64,000 nt of DNA from Fulvivirga maritima (GTDB taxonomy: Bacteria > Bacteroidota > Bacteroidia > Cytophagales > Cyclobacteriaceae): the NCBI RefSeq assembly GCF_021389955.1, contig NZ_CP089980.1, positions 433,501-497,500 of the forward strand. Direction: 5' to 3'. The position numbers and the translations under genes were made by a program. Shown here one piece after another: positions 27,844 through 37,459 of the stretch; within the stretch, counting starts at the first letter, position 1; each line of letters starts with the position of its first letter. Below the pieces are notes generated by a model. That model saw only the letters and a list, made by a program, of their open reading frames with translations. It searched no databases and was not told where the DNA came from.

Positions 27844-30009
27844 TTAAATCAACCCCAGTGTTTTGGGAGTCTCATTATCCAACCCGGCAGATTTAGCAAT
27901 ACTCATCATTTGACGCAGACTGTTTTTCACACTATCGTCTTGAGTACTACCCATCATCTTGAACAGCAGCGCTGACACGGTGATGTTTTTCACATCTTCA
28001 GAAGTTAGGTTAAAGCTCTTTAATAGCTGACCAACATTTTCCTTAAAGGAGCTTCCACCATCAGTGCTTAAAAAGGCTGATTTCACATCTGTAGCCACTT
28101 CGCTACCATTGATAAAAGCATCTATTGATTTTCCTTTAGCCACAGATCCTGCAATCTGATTAAAGAACATGCTTTCACCACCTATGATGTCTATCTTAGC
28201 TGACTTCATAGCCTCTGCCAGCACAAGAGCCTGCGCTTCAGCAATATATTTGCTTACATCTATTTGAGCTAATTCTATGGCTCTATCTTTCTCAAGTCTA
28301 AGCTTAAATTCTTCATGCTCCATACCTGCACCATCCAGCGCTTTCATAGCAGCAGCTTTCTGCTTGATACCCTCAGCATCAGCTTTGAATTTCTCTGCCA
28401 TTACTCTGGCTTCTGCCATACCTTTTTTCTCATCAGCTACAGCTTTCACCTCAGTCACTTCTGCATCAGCTGTTCCTTTTTCACGAGCCACTTTAGCCGC
28501 TACAAATCCTAGTTTTTCATCTGCTTCTGACTGCGCTACAGCTTTCAGTCTTATACCTTTAGCTTCAGCATCAGCTTTCATTTCTATTACAGAAGCTTCA
28601 GACTCACCTTCTTTCTCTTTGGCTTCCGCTTTGGCTGTCATCACTTGCGCTTCAGACATACCTATAGACGCTTTTTGCGCTGCTTCTGCCTCTGCGAGAG
28701 TCTTCATTGCTTCCGCTTTATGGTTAGCGGCCGCTTTCTCAGCCTCAGCATCTATTAATGATTTTTTAGCTAATGAATCAGCTGCTTGACGCGCTGCTTC
28801 TGCCGCTTTTATCTCCTGAACTAATGCTTCTTCAGCTTTTTGCTCAGCAACGGTAATGGCCACCATTTTATTTCTATCTGCCTCAGCCTGAGCACGAGTA
28901 TCTTTGATTTTCTCTTCTTCTGCTACTGTAGCTTTCTCTACGGTAACACGCTCACGGATCACTTCTTGTATGTTTCTACGCTCTACTTCTAGTGATTTTT
29001 CTTTATCTATACGCGCCAGCTCTACTACTCTTTCTCTTTCAGTAGCTTCAAGCGCCCTAGCTTGCTCTACTCTTTCATTTTCAACGGCCTCTGTTTTTTC
29101 TTTGTTTTTCAGAGCTACCACTATCTGTCTCAGCTTATTCTCTTCTGCCACTCCTATCTCTTCTTCAGTAGCTATGCGAGCCTGAGCTGCTTTCATTTCA
29201 TTTTCCTGACGAACCTTCTCTATCTCTGCCGATTCTCTTGATCGGATATTTTCAATCTCTCTACGCTGCTGCTCTTCTTTTTCAGTCTGCTGCTTCTCCA
29301 GCTCCAAAATGGTTTCCCTGGCTTCAACATCCTGCTTTTTAATGGTTTTTTCTTTCTCTCTTTCTATAAGGTTAGACTTGATCTTCTCAGTAGATGTGAG
29401 CTCAATAATCTTCTTAATACCTTGAGCATCTAGAATATTACTTTCATTAAGATCATGAATAGAGGTTTGTTCTACGTAATCAATAGCGCAGTCATCCAGA
29501 ATATACCCATTGAGATCTGTACCTATTTCATCTAATATTCTCTCTTTAAATGCAGCTCTGGAGTTATACAGTTCTACAAATTCAAAGTGCTTACCTACCG
29601 TTTTTAAAGCTTCAGAAAATTTAGCATCAAATAGCATTTCCAGCTGATCTATGTCAGAAGCACGCTTACAACCTATGCTTTGAGCCACATGAATTACATC
29701 TTCAGTAGTTTTATTTACTCTTATGAAAAAGCTCACTTTAATATCGGCTCTCATATTATCTTTACATATAAGGCCATCTTTACCCAATCTGGATATAGTA
29801 AGACTTTTGAGAGTAATATCCATAATTTCTAACTTATGGATAACGGGTACAATGAAGATCCCAGAGAACGAAACTTTAGCTCCTCCCTGGCCGGTTTTAA
29901 TAAGCGCTTCTCCTTGAACCGCCTTCTTATACATTTTGACGATGATAACAACTATCGCCAAAAGAACAAGACCTACTACCAGTAAAGCAGTATAGATTGA
30001 TGATAACAT
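27844..30009 (-). CDS. Flotillin / SPFH-domain protein (YqiK-like)
   Basis: 721 residues. One N-terminal transmembrane helix at about residues 5-24, an SPFH/band 7 domain at about 35-190 (KTGQGGAKVSFSGIFIVPVI start), then a very long Ala/Glu/Lys coiled coil (about 195-610; repeated KAEAEAKG/AEAD units) and a C-terminal small helical domain. This is the YqiK/flotillin layout: such proteins form large membrane-attached oligomeric cages that organise microdomains. It is the fourth gene of the operon, 18 bp after the YqiJ-like gene, its usual partner. Confidence 0.9.
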   Translation of the reverse strand: MLSSIYTALLVVGLVLLAIVVIIVKMYKKAVQGEALIKTGQGGAKVSFSGIFIVPVIHKLEIMDITLKSLTISRLGKDGLICKDNMRADIKVSFFIRVNKTTEDVIHVAQSIGCKRASDIDQLEMLFDAKFSEALKTVGKHFEFVELYNSRAAFKERILDEIGTDLNGYILDDCAIDYVEQTSIHDLNESNILDAQGIKKIIELTSTEKIKSNLIEREKEKTIKKQDVEARETILELEKQQTEKEEQQRREIENIRSRESAEIEKVRQENEMKAAQARIATEEEIGVAEENKLRQIVVALKNKEKTEAVENERVEQARALEATERERVVELARIDKEKSLEVERRNIQEVIRERVTVEKATVAEEEKIKDTRAQAEADRNKMVAITVAEQKAEEALVQEIKAAEAARQAADSLAKKSLIDAEAEKAAANHKAEAMKTLAEAEAAQKASIGMSEAQVMTAKAEAKEKEGESEASVIEMKADAEAKGIRLKAVAQSEADEKLGFVAAKVAREKGTADAEVTEVKAVADEKKGMAEARVMAEKFKADAEGIKQKAAAMKALDGAGMEHEEFKLRLEKDRAIELAQIDVSKYIAEAQALVLAEAMKSAKIDIIGGESMFFNQIAGSVAKGKSIDAFINGSEVATDVKSAFLSTDGGSSFKENVGQLLKSFNLTSEDVKNITVSALLFKMMGSTQDDSVKNSLRQMMSIAKSAGLDNETPKTLGLI

Positions 30010-30027
30010 ATTATGTAGTTTAAATTA

Positions 30028-30660
30028 TTAATTATAAGGTTCGATTAAGTATAAGTTGAGATCCTGATTATGCTCTAACACGAGTCCGGTATCTCCTTTT
30101 TGCATCTCTATGCCTTTAATGGTCCTCACACTTAGTATGTGAGGAGCACCATTAGTTTTCACTTGGGCTTGTCCTGTTTTACTCTCTGTGGCAGCTATAG
30201 TTATAGCGCATATTTTACCTATTATACTATCGTATTCATTCTCCTTTTCTAGCTTTTGATAAAGCTTCACAAAGGGATAAGTAAGAATTTTAGTTATAAA
30301 AAGACCAACAAATAGACTCCCAAACAATACAAATAGACCTATTAAAAATGAGGAATTACCTATGAAATAATTGATGTTTATGCACAATAACCAAGTTGGA
30401 ATAATCCAAAATGAGAGAAAAATCATAAAAGGTATCTTTCCGAGGTTAAAAAATGACAATAACGAATTTAACCAGATAACAGAACTGCCTTCAACTTCCA
30501 CATCGGCATCAGCATCTACGTCTACATCCATATCAAAATCAAAAACATCTATATCGAAAATTCCGATGATGACCGTGATCCAATAGATCACAATGAAAAT
30601 AGACAAAGCGGTTATAATTATGTTCGCAGGGTTCACTGCTACTTCAAGTAATTCACCCAT
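30028..30660 (-). CDS. YqiJ-like OB-fold membrane protein (DUF1449)
   Basis: 210 residues: transmembrane helix at about 14-34, an aspartate-rich linker with nine Asp between residues 36 and 53 in near alternation, two or three further helices at about 77-130, and a C-terminal OB-fold/NfeD-like domain (about 145-208; IGKICAITIAATESKTGQ). YqiJ-type proteins occur beside YqiK-type flotillins and are thought to act with them in membrane integrity. The gene is 11 bp after pspA and 18 bp before the flotillin gene. The Asp tract is unusual and could bind divalent metal; that is inference. Confidence 0.85.
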   Translation of the reverse strand: MGELLEVAVNPANIIITALSIFIVIYWITVIIGIFDIDVFDFDMDVDVDADADVEVEGSSVIWLNSLLSFFNLGKIPFMIFLSFWIIPTWLLCININYFIGNSSFLIGLFVLFGSLFVGLFITKILTYPFVKLYQKLEKENEYDSIIGKICAITIAATESKTGQAQVKTNGAPHILSVRTIKGIEMQKGDTGLVLEHNQDLNLYLIEPYN

Positions 30661-30671
30661 TTTAATTTTAT

Positions 30672-31385
30672 TTATTCTTCTTTTTTAATTCCTATTTTAG
30701 CTTTTAGCTTGGCCAATTCATCACTTGCACTTGCTCCACCGGTTTCGGCCAGCTTTCTATCTATTTCTTCGTCTATGCTTTTACTCTCATTAGCTATTTC
30801 GCCGTAAGATTCTGCCAAAGCTTCCTCTTGAGCTACTTTATCTCTCATTCTCTCCAGCATAGACACTGTACTTGTTGAATCGATCTGAGCCATTTGCTTA
30901 TTGATATTTTTAGTGGCAGTACTTACTTTAACCCTGGCCTTCAAAGTCTTCAATTCATTTTCCCATTTAGCAATGGTACTTCTCAATCTTTTGACATTGC
31001 TCTCCAATTTAGCAACGGAGTCATCATACTGCTGCTGCTCACCCATGGCTCTGGAAACATGTTTCAGATTCTCCTCTTTTTGCATTAAAGCCTCTGATGC
31101 CAATCTATCTGCTTCTGAAGATTCTATATCTCCTTTCTCTGCTCGTTGTAATAGCATTATAGCTTTCTGCTCATAATCCTGGGCTTTAGACTTGTAGGTC
31201 TGCACATCATTTTTAGATCTTATGGCCATTGCCTTTACCTGAGCTAAAGCATTTAAAGCCTTATCAAGATCCACTTTCATATCTCTTATCCCCTGCTCTG
31301 TAAGCTTTATAGGATCTTCCAATTTATCAATTGCTGAATGAGCCTCTGATTGCCCAATCTTAAATAGTCTTCCAAAGATATTCAT
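30672..31385 (-). CDS. PspA/IM30 family protein
   Basis: 237 residues, nearly all helical coiled coil, starting MNIFGRLFKIGQSEAHSAID with an amphipathic N-terminal helix as in PspA, Vipp1 and LiaH. These ESCRT-III-like proteins bind stressed membranes and assemble into rods or rings. The typical DPIKLTEQGIRDM segment is present after the first helix. The gene is 12 bp downstream of the YbjN-like gene and 11 bp upstream of the YqiJ-like gene, so the message is polycistronic. Confidence 0.92.
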   Translation of the reverse strand: MNIFGRLFKIGQSEAHSAIDKLEDPIKLTEQGIRDMKVDLDKALNALAQVKAMAIRSKNDVQTYKSKAQDYEQKAIMLLQRAEKGDIESSEADRLASEALMQKEENLKHVSRAMGEQQQYDDSVAKLESNVKRLRSTIAKWENELKTLKARVKVSTATKNINKQMAQIDSTSTVSMLERMRDKVAQEEALAESYGEIANESKSIDEEIDRKLAETGGASASDELAKLKAKIGIKKEE

Positions 31386-31397
31386 CTCTTTTAATTT

Positions 31398-31805
31398 TTA
31401 GTGTTTTGACAATTCAATTAACTCATTTGAAAATTCGCTAAGCAATAGGCCTAATGAGTTAAAAACAGCCTCCAGCTCGTTAAAGTCAAGATTTTCGAGC
31501 TCTAAAGTATCTCGAAAAATAACCTTCTTCCCCGTGTCATCCAGCACAAAGGCACCGTGTATAATGTCTCTGTTTTTCTGCATGAGTCGGATGTAAGTAC
31601 TCGCTGAGGTATCCTTTACTTCAAAAATGAATTGCTCCAATATCAAAATAGGATCCGCACAGCCCAGCACCATGTTGCTTACCCCTGACCTCTCATCACT
31701 CACCACGAAAACACATTCATCTTCGCTTTCATAAGTGATCTCATAATCAAGGTCTATTAGGTACTCTTTTACTTTTTTAAAATGTTGGGTCATGTAGAAT
31801 TGCAT
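31398..31805 (-). CDS. YbjN-like small protein, first gene of the PspA operon
   Basis: 135 residues, cytosolic, with the alternating helix-strand arrangement of YbjN/type III secretion chaperone-like proteins (FKKVKEYLIDLDYEITYESE...CVFVVSDERSG...MVLGCADPILILEQFIFEV). Such domains are found beside PspA in several phyla and probably act as adaptors. Start at 31805; ATG at 31793 (residue 5) is an alternative. The upstream 239 bp are shared with the divergent XRE-family regulator. Confidence 0.75.
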   Translation of the reverse strand: MQFYMTQHFKKVKEYLIDLDYEITYESEDECVFVVSDERSGVSNMVLGCADPILILEQFIFEVKDTSASTYIRLMQKNRDIIHGAFVLDDTGKKVIFRDTLELENLDFNELEAVFNSLGLLLSEFSNELIELSKH

Positions 31806-32044
31806 TAATACTTCGAAAAAATCAAAAGTGGTTCAAATTATATAAAATAATCAAACTCACCATATCAATTTCTTCAAATTATTAGGGCGGTATGTCATTA
31901 TCGTGTTTCATAATTCAATAATAAGAAATAAAATCTACTTTTACTAGCATTGCTCATTTTATTAGCAGCCATTTATTTACCTATACGTTAGCATTTTTAA
32001 AAAGGTTATACGATTTTTGAAAAATATTTCAGCGAAAAGGGATT

Positions 32045-32809
32045 ATGTCATTTATAGGAAAGAATATCAAGAAGATCAGGGCTGTCAAAAAAATGAGCCA
32101 ATCAGACTTTGCCCAGCTGTTTAATCTGGCTCGCCCCAGTGTAGGTGCATATGAGGAAGGAAGAACGGAACCCAAAATAGAAACCCTCATACAAATAGCC
32201 AGGCATTTTGAGCTTTCTATAGACACGCTGCTTACCAAAGAACTTACTATAAATGAGCTCTATAAATTCGATATATTTAAAAAGGAGTTTTCTAAGGAGG
32301 AAAAGGAAGCGATTACAGACAAGGACGATGTAGCTGAGCAAACACCATTCATATCTTTAGAAAAACACTTAGACTACATTGTAAGCTTCCAAAACAAGGA
32401 CTTTATAAATAAACTACCTGCCATACACTTTCCCTTTACACAGCACAAGAAATCACGTGCCTTTCAGATTAATGGCAATGAGATGGTTGTAGAGAACCAA
32501 GGCATACACCATAAAGACATCTTACTCTGCCTACCCTCTGCTATTGAAGATGTAGAAAAAGGCCTTTTATATGTTATCATCACTAAGAATGACATTCTGG
32601 CAAGGCGCTTTTCAAGATACAATAGCACCTATATATTTAAAGCTGATAATCCTGCCTTTGATCCGCTGAGGGTAAAAGCCAATGAAATATTAGAAATCTG
32701 GAAGGCCGATGCCATTTTCAGCAAAAACCTGGAGTCTCCTTCAAGACTTGAAGAAAGGGTAAATACACTGGAAGCACAAATGAAGAAGCTCCTAAAAAAG
32801 GTAGAGTAA
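32045..32809 (+). CDS. XRE-family regulator with S24/LexA-like C-terminus lacking the catalytic Ser
   Basis: 254 residues. Helix-turn-helix of the Cro/C1 type at about residues 5-60 (MSQSDFAQLFNLARPSVGAYEEG). Residues 115-225 have the shape of a LexA/CI S24 domain (PAIHFPFTQHKKSRAFQINGNEM), but at the place of the usual GDSM nucleophile serine the sequence is GNEM, and no obvious catalytic lysine follows in LARRFSRYN. It ends in a coiled coil (RLEERVNTLEAQMKKLLKKVE). It probably binds DNA as a dimer without self-cleavage. It is divergent from the PspA operon, so it is the natural candidate regulator of that operon. Confidence 0.85.
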   Translation: MSFIGKNIKKIRAVKKMSQSDFAQLFNLARPSVGAYEEGRTEPKIETLIQIARHFELSIDTLLTKELTINELYKFDIFKKEFSKEEKEAITDKDDVAEQTPFISLEKHLDYIVSFQNKDFINKLPAIHFPFTQHKKSRAFQINGNEMVVENQGIHHKDILLCLPSAIEDVEKGLLYVIITKNDILARRFSRYNSTYIFKADNPAFDPLRVKANEILEIWKADAIFSKNLESPSRLEERVNTLEAQMKKLLKKVE

Positions 32810-32829
32810 CTGATTTCTACGCACAAAAA

Positions 32830-32853
32830 AGGCCGATTGAAATCAATCGGCCT
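32830..32853 (-). terminator. dnaN terminator
   Basis: AGGCCGATTG (32830-32839) pairs with CAATCGGCCT (32844-32853). On the minus strand the stem is followed by T5, so it ends the transcript coming from dnaN; it lies between convergent genes. Confidence 0.85.
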
Positions 32854-32882
32854 CAGTCATTATATTTTATTAACTAAATATC

Positions 32883-34007
32883 TTATACGTAGTTGTTAAG
32901 CATTACAGGCATTACTAACATAAGAATGTCTTCATTATCACTCTTATCTGTAGGTATTAAAAGCCCTGCTTTATTGGGTTCAGAAAGTCTTAATTCCACT
33001 TTATCAGAATCTACATTATTCAGCATTTCGATAAGGAATTTAGCATTGAATCCGATTTCTATATCTTCTCCATCATGCTCGCAAGACAATCTTTCATTCG
33101 CTTCGTTAGCAAAATCAAGATCTTCCGCAGAGATCTGTAGCTCACTACCTGTAATTTTCAGCCTTACCTGATGGGTAGTTTTGTTAGCATAGATAGCAAT
33201 CCTCTTTAAAGAGCTTAGCAACTCAGAACGATCAATAAACATAGTATTGTTATTATCAACCGGAATCACGTTTTCATAATCAGGGAAACGCTCATCTATC
33301 AGTCTACATATCATTCTGATATTATTGAACCTGAAGAAAGCATTAGACACGTTAAACTCTACTGATACGTTGGTGTTTTCTGAAGGCAATGTAGATTTTA
33401 AAAGGTTAAGCGCCTTCCTTGGTATGATGATAGCATTGCCATTATCAGAAGCCACATCCACTCTTCTATATCTTATCAGCCTATGACCATCTGTAGAAAC
33501 AAAGGTAGTGTTAGTATCAGTAAGATTCATGTACACACCCGTCATGGCAGGTCTCAGCTCGTCATTACTAGTAGCAAAAATAGTATTGTTAATAGCACTG
33601 CTTAGCACCTCGGTAGACATGTCTACTGAAAAGTCATCAGAAACAGTAGGCACTTTAGGGAAATCAGTAGCATTCTCACCAGCAAGTTTGTATCGACCAT
33701 TATCACTGCTAATTTCCACACTGTACGTATCTTCATCAATAGAAAAAGTTACCGGCTGTTCCGGTAGGTTTTTCAAAGTCTCAAGCAATATCTTAGCTGG
33801 CACAGCTATGTTGCCACTCTCTTTAGATTCCACTTCTATCTCAGTGATCATAGACGTCTGCAAGTCCGATGCCGTAACAGTAAGCTTACCCTCTTCAATT
33901 TCAAAAAGGAAATTCTCAAGAATAGGCACTACTGGATTAGTAGTAATTACACCATTGATACTAGCAAGCTGCTTTAAAAGTGATGATGACGAGACTATAA
34001 ATTTCAT
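32883..34007 (-). CDS. dnaN: DNA polymerase III beta subunit (sliding clamp)
   Basis: 374 residues, the normal length for a bacterial beta clamp, with the three-domain pattern and the terminal segment LMLVMPVMLNNYV matching the conserved MPMR-type C-terminus. N-terminus MKFIVSSSSLLKQLASINGVI with PVVPILENFLFE. The clamp encircles DNA and tethers polymerase III. It is placed 80 bp after the DUF4340 gene that ends the gld operon, a position unusual compared with the dnaA-dnaN arrangement of many bacteria. Confidence 0.98.
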   Translation of the reverse strand: MKFIVSSSSLLKQLASINGVITTNPVVPILENFLFEIEEGKLTVTASDLQTSMITEIEVESKESGNIAVPAKILLETLKNLPEQPVTFSIDEDTYSVEISSDNGRYKLAGENATDFPKVPTVSDDFSVDMSTEVLSSAINNTIFATSNDELRPAMTGVYMNLTDTNTTFVSTDGHRLIRYRRVDVASDNGNAIIIPRKALNLLKSTLPSENTNVSVEFNVSNAFFRFNNIRMICRLIDERFPDYENVIPVDNNNTMFIDRSELLSSLKRIAIYANKTTHQVRLKITGSELQISAEDLDFANEANERLSCEHDGEDIEIGFNAKFLIEMLNNVDSDKVELRLSEPNKAGLLIPTDKSDNEDILMLVMPVMLNNYV

Positions 34008-34087
34008 TACTGATGTCGATTACGTATAGTTAAGTTTAAAACTCGGTAAAGTTAAAAATAAAATCATTCACAAGAAACGTTATGATT

Positions 34088-35041
34088 TTAAATCGGCTGT
34101 TTCTTTTTCTCAAAAAAACCTTTAGGACGCAAAATTCTACGCATCCTTGAAATATCAAATATAGCATAATCAGCAGAATCTTTTCTACCAATTATCTCTC
34201 GATTATTCTTCAAGGCCTGATACACTTCCAGCGTATAAATGTTATCCGCCACATCGTGCACCTTAATTATGGCTTGCGGCTCCTGATCTACTAACTCCTG
34301 ATACTCTGACACTTCCTTTTGATTTAGAAAGTCATTTGCATAAAGCAATGACACATCATCCAGGAAGTCAGTAAGCCGGGATGAGTCCGTTTGAGCCAGC
34401 CCTCTCACCTCGTAAAAGCTAGAGTCAAAGCCTACGGAAAAGCCATTCTCAGGATGCTCATTATAGACCACTTCTACGCCTTCAAGATTAGCCCAGTTAA
34501 AATCAAATATTCTGGGATTTCTCCACCCATTTTGATCTAACTCATAAATACCAGCCAAATAACTTCTGTATCCTGGTATTTCCACAATATACGCCTGAGA
34601 TCCAGGACTTTCAGCCATATAGGTGATTTTATTTTCATCATCACCCAAAACATAAAAATCCTTCACGCCATTAGCTTCCTCATAATAGGTAACATGAACG
34701 CCTCTCTTTTCAAAAGCCTGTTGTAATGAATCTTGCTGCTGCCTGGCGGCCATTCTTCTTACCCGCTGCTGTGTGAGCAATGCAAAAATAACACTCACCC
34801 GCTGCGGGTCAGCTTCATAATTATCATTTAGCAGCCAATGAGAGCCATTGTAAGTCAGACTGTTTTTCTCAGCTCCTAACTCAAACACCACTCTATTAAT
34901 AGCTGACGGATCTTCATAAGCAAATATAGTCCTGTCTACCTCCAGCTTATCGGCGGGTCTGGTGAGAAAATAAGCCACCACTGTAGCCCCTATGAGCAAC
35001 ACCAGCACTACTATTAGCTTTATATTTCTTTTTCTCTGCAT
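34088..35041 (-). CDS. DUF4340 domain protein in gld operon
   Basis: 317 residues with one N-terminal transmembrane helix (about 8-26) and an extracytoplasmic part containing YEADPQRVSVIFALLTQQRV and the DUF4340-type blocks YVLGDDENKITYMA and YEVRGLAQTD. DUF4340 proteins commonly accompany GldG-like ABC export subunits; the role is presumed to be in that complex. The gene begins 7 bp after gldG. Confidence 0.85.
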   Translation of the reverse strand: MQRKRNIKLIVVLVLLIGATVVAYFLTRPADKLEVDRTIFAYEDPSAINRVVFELGAEKNSLTYNGSHWLLNDNYEADPQRVSVIFALLTQQRVRRMAARQQQDSLQQAFEKRGVHVTYYEEANGVKDFYVLGDDENKITYMAESPGSQAYIVEIPGYRSYLAGIYELDQNGWRNPRIFDFNWANLEGVEVVYNEHPENGFSVGFDSSFYEVRGLAQTDSSRLTDFLDDVSLLYANDFLNQKEVSEYQELVDQEPQAIIKVHDVADNIYTLEVYQALKNNREIIGRKDSADYAIFDISRMRRILRPKGFFEKKKQPI

Positions 35042-35048
35042 GAACTAC

Positions 35049-36737
35049 TTACTTGGTAAATCCAGTATATTTTTTCTTTCTTAAATAGAACCTAATTACT
35101 CCATAAATGATAATGAGCAACACTGGCAACACCATATTAATGATCTGCCATTTGGTTTTCTCTCTGCTCACCTGCACTTTATCTAAAGGCCTTATTTTTA
35201 ATTCTTTATTTCTGGCGGTAATCAGCCCTTCATCATCCAGCATATAAGCCAGTGAGTTGAGCAGAAAATCCTGATTAGCGAATTCTGTCTGCGCAAAAGG
35301 ATAAAAGCCCAGCGGCTGAGGATCTCCATTGCGCTTATTAATTTCATTTTTCGCTATATCACCATCACTCACTACTAATAATTTAGCATCATCTGCTGCT
35401 GTATCTACAAAATCATCATCAGACACATTTTCAGGTTTAAACCGATTTTTGTATAACGAACTAAAATTCCCTTCTAACAAGTATGCTACTGGCAAAAAGG
35501 GTTTATTGAGCATTTCAGGAGTTAAATTCTTTCTCAGATCCTGCACAGAAACATTAACTGGCGCCGTTACTGATCGGGCATACTGGGAGCTAAATAACAA
35601 AGGAGTTTTCTTCACTCCATCCACCCGAATACTATCCATGGTAGAGGCAAATTTCAACAGCACAGCATCCATATTTCTGGTAATAGGATGATTAGCAAAC
35701 TTATTAATGATAGGGAAAAAGGGCCAATTTTCTAAACTCAGCTGAGGCTGATCTCCCATATTACCCACCACTATCGGGTATTTGGCAGCCATTTGATCCT
35801 GAATAAGATCTCCATTTAAACGAACGCCATATTTAAAAAGCTGATCATCAAGGTTAAGATCATATGGAAAAGCGAAGTTCATAGGAGCAGAAGCGCTATC
35901 CATATTAGCATGCATCTTATCAAGCAACAGCATTACTTTTCCGCCCTTCATCAGGTATTGATCTAAGTAATACTTCTCTGTTTCGCTGAACTTCTTCCTG
36001 GGCTTAGCCACTATCATAGCATCATACTGACTCAAATCTCTATCCAGCCTTTCTTTACCTAAATCATACAAATTTGCCAGTGCAGCGGTATAGCTAGCCA
36101 TTTCCAGCGAATCAAGTTCATCATGCCCTCTGATTACAGCCACCTTTTTTCTTGATAAGGTAGTTAGTCCTCGAATAGCTGATGCTATTTCATATTCTAT
36201 CCCTTCAATAGACTGATTCAATTTTTCTTCAGCACTAGAGGCTTTATTCCCTTTCAGAAGCATTACACCGGTCTCCACACCTCCATAGGAGATCAGAGCA
36301 CCCGGAAACACTAATTTTTCAACCCTGTTACCATTTTGCTCATCAATAATATTAGTAGGCTGAATACCTTTAGCCATTAAGCTTCTCATAAACTCACCAC
36401 GAGCCTTTTCACTCATAGCCGCGGTAGGATCATTAAAAGTATATTGAATATTATCACCGGAATAGACTCTAAATTCTTCCAGCGTTTCTCTTATAGATCT
36501 TTGCAGGCGTTTGAAACCGGAATTAAGTTCACCATCCAGATACACCTCTAAATATACTACATCATCTAAATCTTGGAGCATTTCTTTGGTAGGCTCCTTT
36601 ATGGTATACCTTCCTTCTTCAGTAAGATCAAGACGAAAAAACTGAGATGAAGCGATGATATTAATAAGCACCACGGCCACCAGCCCAATACAAAACCTTA
36701 AAAAAGACTCTAATTTTCTACTATCTAAAGCTACCAT
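35049..36737 (-). CDS. gldG: GldG, gliding-associated ABC transporter substrate-binding-like protein
   Basis: 562 residues with N-terminal (about 10-32) and C-terminal (about 528-550) transmembrane helices around a large periplasmic domain, as in GldG (ABC_transp_aux, DUF7088). Recognisable blocks: TEEGRYTIKEPTKEML near the start, KKVAVIRGHDE and YDAMIVAKPRKKFSETEKYYLDQ. It overlaps gldF by 7 bp. GldA-GldF-GldG form an ABC transporter connected with gliding in Flavobacterium; its cargo is not known. Confidence 0.93.
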   Translation of the reverse strand: MVALDSRKLESFLRFCIGLVAVVLINIIASSQFFRLDLTEEGRYTIKEPTKEMLQDLDDVVYLEVYLDGELNSGFKRLQRSIRETLEEFRVYSGDNIQYTFNDPTAAMSEKARGEFMRSLMAKGIQPTNIIDEQNGNRVEKLVFPGALISYGGVETGVMLLKGNKASSAEEKLNQSIEGIEYEIASAIRGLTTLSRKKVAVIRGHDELDSLEMASYTAALANLYDLGKERLDRDLSQYDAMIVAKPRKKFSETEKYYLDQYLMKGGKVMLLLDKMHANMDSASAPMNFAFPYDLNLDDQLFKYGVRLNGDLIQDQMAAKYPIVVGNMGDQPQLSLENWPFFPIINKFANHPITRNMDAVLLKFASTMDSIRVDGVKKTPLLFSSQYARSVTAPVNVSVQDLRKNLTPEMLNKPFLPVAYLLEGNFSSLYKNRFKPENVSDDDFVDTAADDAKLLVVSDGDIAKNEINKRNGDPQPLGFYPFAQTEFANQDFLLNSLAYMLDDEGLITARNKELKIRPLDKVQVSREKTKWQIINMVLPVLLIIIYGVIRFYLRKKKYTGFTK

Positions 36738-37459
36738 TTCCTACTACTTAAAACGAGTTTAGTGGCTAATAGGACTACTGCTATCACACTAAGAAAATAT
36801 ATTACATCACGGCTATCTATCAGGCCTTTGCTCAGGGCATCATAATGATATAGAATACCCAACTGCTCCAGCATACCTGAAAACTGCCCCCAATCATTTA
36901 TAGAAGCGATTGATTCGAACCCTGAATACACTATAAAGCAGAAGAACACTGCTACTATAAAAGAGATGATTTGGTTAGAACTAATTACTGACGAGAAAAT
37001 TCCGATGGCAGTAAAAACCGCCCCCAGTAAGACCAGGCCTACATAAGACCCCATTACCCCGGCGGTATCAATATTACCTTCAGGACTACCTAATTTATAA
37101 ATAGACCAATAGTAAACCAGCGTAGGAACAATAGCAAAAACCACTAAAACCAACCCAGACAAGTACTTACCAAATATAATCTGCCAATCAGTAATTGGCT
37201 TGGTAAGCAATAATTCAATAGTACCTCCACGCTTTTCTTCAGCAAACATGCGCATGGTTATGGCCGGTATTAAAAACATAAACACATAAGGCCCTAAAAC
37301 GAAAAGCGTTTCCATATCAGCATAGCCATACTCCAGCACAGAAGTATCAGGAAAGACCCACATCAAAAGGCCTATTCCCGTAAGGAACACACTAATTACA
37401 ATATAGGCTATTAAAGAATTAAGAAAGCTGTTGAACTCTTTCAAAAAGATCTGAATCAT
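36731..37459 (-). CDS. gldF: GldF, ABC transporter permease
   Basis: 242 residues with six predicted membrane segments (ABC-2 type permease). The block RMFAEEKRGGTIELLLTKPITDWQIIFGK is typical for ABC-2 permeases of the Gld/NosY type. It overlaps gldA by four bases (ATGA) and gldG by seven, so the three are translationally coupled. Confidence 0.95.
   Translation of the reverse strand: MIQIFLKEFNSFLNSLIAYIVISVFLTGIGLLMWVFPDTSVLEYGYADMETLFVLGPYVFMFLIPAITMRMFAEEKRGGTIELLLTKPITDWQIIFGKYLSGLVLVVFAIVPTLVYYWSIYKLGSPEGNIDTAGVMGSYVGLVLLGAVFTAIGIFSSVISSNQIISFIVAVFFCFIVYSGFESIASINDWGQFSGMLEQLGILYHYDALSKGLIDSRDVIYFLSVIAVVLLATKLVLSSRKW

Noticed and set aside
28277-28789. 170-codon open frame on + strand opposite the flotillin gene
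   Set aside because: Ala/Ser-rich frame that mirrors the Ala/Glu/Lys codons of the coiled coil; no signal, no start site, no conserved motif.
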